NCBI RefSeq assembly: GCF_026891095.1 | Contig: NZ_JAPTNL010000006.1 | Coordinates: 101,829-165,828, forward strand | Source of the DNA: Roseovarius salincola | GTDB lineage: Bacteria > Pseudomonadota > Alphaproteobacteria > Rhodobacterales > Rhodobacteraceae | Reading direction: 5' to 3' | DNA: 64,000 nt | In this document: positions 61,301-64,000 of the stretch, in pieces | How positions within the stretch are numbered: the first letter of the stretch is position 1 | Layout of the letters: each line of letters starts with the position of its first letter | Made by a program: the position numbers and the translations under genes | Notes under the pieces: model-generated | The model's database searches: none | Told to the model about the DNA's origin: nothing | The model's input: only the letters and a program-made list of their open reading frames with translations

Positions 61301-62681
61301 TCTTGTCATCATCGGTGCCGGGCCCGCAGGCATGGCCGCGGCGGTGCGGGCGGCCGATCTGAGGCTGAGCGTCAGCATCCTGGACGAGCAGCTCCGCGCC
61401 GGTGGGCAGATTTATCGCGATGTTGACCGCGCCGCTGCACTGCGCGGCGATATCCTGGGCAAGGATTACGCGCATGGCGCAACCCTGACCGCAGGTTTGC
61501 GCCGCGATGCGATCGACCACTTGCCCGGTGCCGTGGTCTGGGCCATCGAAGAAGGTTTTCGCATCTCCTACAGCCAAGACGGGCAGGGTGCACAGATCGC
61601 CGCCTCGCATGTTCTTTTGGCGACGGGAGCGCTGGAGCGACCAATGCCGCTGCCGGGTTGGACGCTGCCGGGCGTGATGACGGCGGGCGCCGGGCAGATC
61701 CTGCTCAAGCAATCGGGCGTTCTGGCACGCAATGCTGCGCTGGTGGGCTCGGGGCCGCTGCTTTACCTCATTGCCGCACAGATGATCCGCGCGGGCACGC
61801 CGCCCGCCGCCATGGTCGAAACGCAAGGCCGGGGCGACATCATCAGCGCCATGAGGCACCTTGGCGGGGCGCTTCGCGGGTGGCCCTATCTGCTGAAGGG
61901 CATGATGATGCTGGCCGAGATCACCCGCGCCCGCGTGCCACGCTTTACCGGAGCGCAGGGGGTCGCCATCGAGGGCGACACGAAGGCCGAGGCCGTCACC
62001 TTCACCAGCGCAGGCCGCAGCCGCCGAATCGTCTGCGACACGGTTTTCCTGCATCATGGCGTCGTGCCGAATACGCAGGCCGCGCGTTCGCTGGGTGTCG
62101 GTCATTCATGGAGCCGGGCGCAGAAATGCTTTGTCCCGGCAGTGGATGAATGGGGCCAGAGCGACATTCCGGGCGTTTTCATCGCTGGAGACGGGGCCGG
62201 GATCGGCGGGGCGAAGGCGGCGGAACATGCCGGTGGCCTTGCCGCGCTGAAGATCGCCGAGGAACTGGGCCGCCTCGATCCGTCGGGCTGCATGGAGCAG
62301 GCCACTCCTCTGCGGGCCGCTCTGACGCGCGAACGCGCGCCGCGCGCGTTTCTGGATACAGCCTATCCGCCCTGCGCCGAGGCGCTTGCGCCCGGAGACA
62401 GCACGATTGTCTGCCGTTGCGAGGAGATCACGGCCGGAGACATCCGCCGTTATGCCAGCCTGGGCTGCCTCGGACCGAACCAGGCCAAGGCGTTCGGGCG
62501 GGCGGGCATGGGGCCTTGCCAGGGGCGATTCTGCGGTCTGACGGTGTCGGCGCTCCTTGCGGATGCGAATGGGCGCACACCGGACGAGACGGGCCATTTC
62601 CGCATTCGCCCGCCCCTGAAACCAGTGACGCTTGGCGAATTGGCGGCAATGGACGCAGTCGCGCAGGACGAGGCCACGTGA
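61284..62681 (+). CDS. FAD/NAD(P)-binding subunit with BFD-like iron-sulfur domain (HcnB/OoxA family)
   Basis: 465 residues. N-terminal FAD loop IIGAGPAGMAAAVRAADL and second dinucleotide site ALVGSGPLLY; RLSVSILDEQLRAGGQIYRD is the family hallmark (short: EQLRAGGQIY). C-terminal bacterioferredoxin-associated-type [2Fe-2S] domain with CRCEEITAGDIR and MGPCQGRFCG supplies four Cys. GGAGG precedes ATG-ATG at 61284; overlaps the previous gene by 17 bases. Completes the trimeric dehydrogenase. Confidence 0.9.
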   Translation: MMIRRDLVIIGAGPAGMAAAVRAADLRLSVSILDEQLRAGGQIYRDVDRAAALRGDILGKDYAHGATLTAGLRRDAIDHLPGAVVWAIEEGFRISYSQDGQGAQIAASHVLLATGALERPMPLPGWTLPGVMTAGAGQILLKQSGVLARNAALVGSGPLLYLIAAQMIRAGTPPAAMVETQGRGDIISAMRHLGGALRGWPYLLKGMMMLAEITRARVPRFTGAQGVAIEGDTKAEAVTFTSAGRSRRIVCDTVFLHHGVVPNTQAARSLGVGHSWSRAQKCFVPAVDEWGQSDIPGVFIAGDGAGIGGAKAAEHAGGLAALKIAEELGRLDPSGCMEQATPLRAALTRERAPRAFLDTAYPPCAEALAPGDSTIVCRCEEITAGDIRRYASLGCLGPNQAKAFGRAGMGPCQGRFCGLTVSALLADANGRTPDETGHFRIRPPLKPVTLGELAAMDAVAQDEAT

Positions 62682-62908
62682 AACGAGGGACGAGGCGATC
62701 AAGAGGATCGCAGCCTTCCGGCGCATGTGCTGTCAGCGAAGCGCAGAGAGATGACAGCGTTCATCTGATTTGAGTATTTCTGAACGGTGATAGCCGAAGC
62801 CATCGCCCGCGGCGAATCGGACCCCTCGGGCGTATTCCCGGCCCAGATCCCGGGTATTGCAACCCGACGGCAAAAGCCGTCGCAAGGTCATTCTTGTGAC
62901 ACCTCCTG
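62682..62908. other. Intergenic gap without a clear gene
   Basis: 227 bases between the dehydrogenase operon and the convergent DUF1737 gene. It holds a loose dyad (CTGTCAGCG with a later ATGACAGCG) and several short stems near 62860-62900, but no convincing frame or promoter. Confidence 0.5.
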
Positions 62909-63094
62909 TTAGCGAACCATCGGCTGTGTCAATATGAGCGTTTCGGCGAGCGTGGCCGAAGCGAGTTGTCCGAACGGTTGCCATCCGTTCTTGATGTGAT
63001 CGTTCACCTGCTTGGAGAGCCTGTCATGCGTCTCGTCCGCGTCCGTCTCGGCATAGAGCGCCGATATGACCTTGTACTCCGTGATCCTGGTCAT
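62909..63094 (-). CDS. DUF1737 family small protein
   Basis: 61 residues matching the DUF1737 pattern: EYKVISA near the start, NDHIKNGWQPFGQL in the middle (the GWxPxG core) and a final strand. Small cytosolic domain of unknown function, probably a beta-beta-alpha unit acting as a dimer. Transcribed away from the IclR gene; possible link with the dehydrogenase regulon only by position. Confidence 0.78.
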   Translation of the reverse strand: MTRITEYKVISALYAETDADETHDRLSKQVNDHIKNGWQPFGQLASATLAETLILTQPMVR

Positions 63095-63367
63095 TGCCCT
63101 TCCTCCCGTTCTGTCGTTTTCCCTACGGCAATGTAGTGTTTGCGGACTGCGCCATAAAGATGGTCACGCGGGCAACCCTGCCTGGCCGCGTCCTGAAATA
63201 GCTGGTCAACACGGGCAGTGATTGGCGCCGGCCCCGGCTTTGCCCCGCGCCTCGGACCCCGCGCGCAGCCTGCGCATGCGGTTCTGCATCGTCGCGCCGG
63301 ATCAACCCGCCATCCTCGCCGCGGCGACGGATTGTGAAATTTTTCTGAAACTGATTGCCTTATGCGC

Positions 63368-63384
63368 AAATTGTATCACAATTT
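63368..63384. promoter_or_regulatory. Perfect inverted repeat upstream of the IclR gene
   Basis: AAATTGT-ATC-ACAATTT, seven-base arms, 38 bases before the ATG at 63422, between the divergent DUF1737 and iclR genes. Suits an IclR operator. Confidence 0.65.
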
Positions 63385-63421
63385 GAGAATCAGTCTCTTT
63401 CTGCGATATGATTCGAGCGAC

Positions 63422-63949
63422 ATGCATCTGGACCGCCTGATCACCATCCTGGAAATCGTTGCCGTCGCAGGGCGGCCCGTTTCCACGACCGAAATCCAGA
63501 AGGCCACCGGGCTTCCGAAGCCGACCTGTTACAGGCTGATCCAGACGCTTCAGGACCAGGGGCTTGTCGAGGCCCCGTCAGGCGGCGGGCGCGTGGTGAT
63601 CGGTGAGCGCCTGATCCGGATCGCCCTTCTCGGGAAGTCCGACGTGGATGTGAGAAAGGCGGCGGGGCCTCTGCTCAAGTCTGCGGCCAGTCACTTCAGG
63701 GAAACCGTCTTTCTTGCCCGCTTTCGAAACAGCCAGGTCGAGATCATCCATGCGGAAACGCCGGAAGATCCCGCGCGCGCCTTCGTTCATCCCGGACTCG
63801 GGGTGCGCCCGATGCATGCCTGTTCATGCTCGAAGGCCATCGCTGCCTTTGCCGAACTGGAGTTTCAGGATAAGATCATCAGCGGCAGCGGTAATCCCCC
63901 CGAAAATCAGTGGTGTTCAAAAGTAGAATTTTCTCGGCAAGATATCTGA
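63422..63949 (+). pseudogene. IclR family regulator, truncated by an IS3-family insertion
   Basis: 175 residues of a family normally ~250. The winged helix (TTEIQKATGLPKPTCYRLIQTL) and the first part of the effector domain (CSCSKAIAAFAELEFQDKI) are normal. After about residue 159 the sequence becomes unrelated (GNPPENQWCSKVEFSRQ) and stops, where the DNA changes to the left end of an insertion sequence. The remaining ~75 residues of the effector domain are lost or lie beyond the element. It may still bind DNA but is unlikely to sense its ligand. Longer N-terminus (from 63362) would overlap the operator. Confidence 0.82.
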
Positions 63950-64000
63950 GGAGATTTACGATGAAGAACGGACGATACAGCGATGCACAGATCATGGCGA
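63911..64000 (+). mobile_element. Left end of an IS3-family insertion sequence (partial)
   Basis: From about 63890-63911 the sequence no longer continues IclR. TGGTGTTCAAAAGTAG starts with TG like IS3-family ends, and a transposase gene starts at 63961. The exact terminal base and target duplication cannot be fixed without the right end. Confidence 0.7.
63961..64000 (+). CDS. IS3-family transposase OrfA, N-terminus only
   Basis: ATG preceded by GAGGAGATTTACG; the 13 residues visible, MKNGRYSDAQIMA, match the conserved start of IS3-family OrfA (helix-turn-helix) proteins, M-K-x-x-R-Y/F-x-x-x-Q-I. The rest is beyond the window. Confidence 0.8.
   Translation, partial: MKNGRYSDAQIMA

Noticed and set aside
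63091..63369. A 92-residue minus-strand frame ending on the DUF1737 start codon
   Set aside because: The four-base overlap is tempting, but the sequence is Arg/Pro/Cys-rich, has no motif and would overlap the palindromic operator of iclR.
1..64000. tRNA, rRNA, prophage or replication-origin sequences
   Set aside because: None recognised by eye: no cloverleaf with GTTCGA-type arm beside genes, no phage genes and no DnaA-box cluster.

Overview
The window is about 64 kb of GC-rich (roughly 60-65%) chromosomal DNA from an alphaproteobacterium, most likely a member of the Rhodobacteraceae (roseobacter/paracoccus group). The signs are the denitrification genes with pseudoazurin, the nicR-like malonate TRAP operon, a RirA-type Rrf2 regulator, the iron-sulfur photolyase family, many TRAP transporters, and the overall gene order and codon usage. 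Names rest on protein motifs and gene order read by eye; no database search was possible.

Layout. 1-4.5 kb: end of a nitric oxide respiration/detoxification locus (norB partial, norC, a DUF1858 protein, a Dnr/NnrR-like Crp-Fnr regulator, pseudoazurin, nnrS), tied together by Fnr-like palindromes. 4.5-11 kb: a malonate uptake and degradation operon (TRAP dctPQM, malonyl-CoA decarboxylase, malonyl-CoA synthetase) facing a GntR regulator (matR-like) with a MatR-type operator in between. 11-15.7 kb: an iron-binding protein, then the zinc regulon zur-znuC-znuB facing znuA, with Zur-box-like sequences between. 15.9-26.7 kb: acyl-CoA synthetase, leuA with a leucine-rich leader peptide, SDR plus FeS photolyase, a secreted MORN-repeat protein, nadE and a membrane-protein gene interrupted by a TGA. 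26.9-32.2 kb: small hydrolases, gltX, DUF2254, GGCT-like and a RirA-like regulator. 32.2-37 kb: glycine cleavage operon gcvT-gcvH-gcvP under a tandem glycine riboswitch. 37-43 kb: ybbP/ybbA-like ABC exporter divergent from tesA with overlapping start codons, two cspA genes with a shared 5'-UTR hairpin, an L,D-transpeptidase and an orphan BrnA-like protein. 43-44 kb: a RAYT transposase with its REP hairpins. 44-53 kb: ettA, MarR-GNAT fusion, nadD, dacB, and glpR/glpD-glpK. 53-63 kb: two TRAP transporters; the second is joined to a three-subunit flavin/iron-sulfur amine dehydrogenase of the opine/hydroxyproline/HCN-synthase type. The right edge holds a DUF1737 gene and an IclR gene broken by an IS3-family element that runs out of the window.

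How it works together. The dominant theme is uptake and oxidation of small organic acids and amines (malonate, glycerol-3-phosphate, glycine and an unidentified TRAP substrate oxidised by the trimeric dehydrogenase), each beside its own regulator, plus metal homeostasis (Zn, Fe) and NO metabolism. The most notable non-coding signals are the leuA attenuator, the tandem glycine riboswitch, the RAYT/REP array and the repeated hairpins ahead of both cspA genes.
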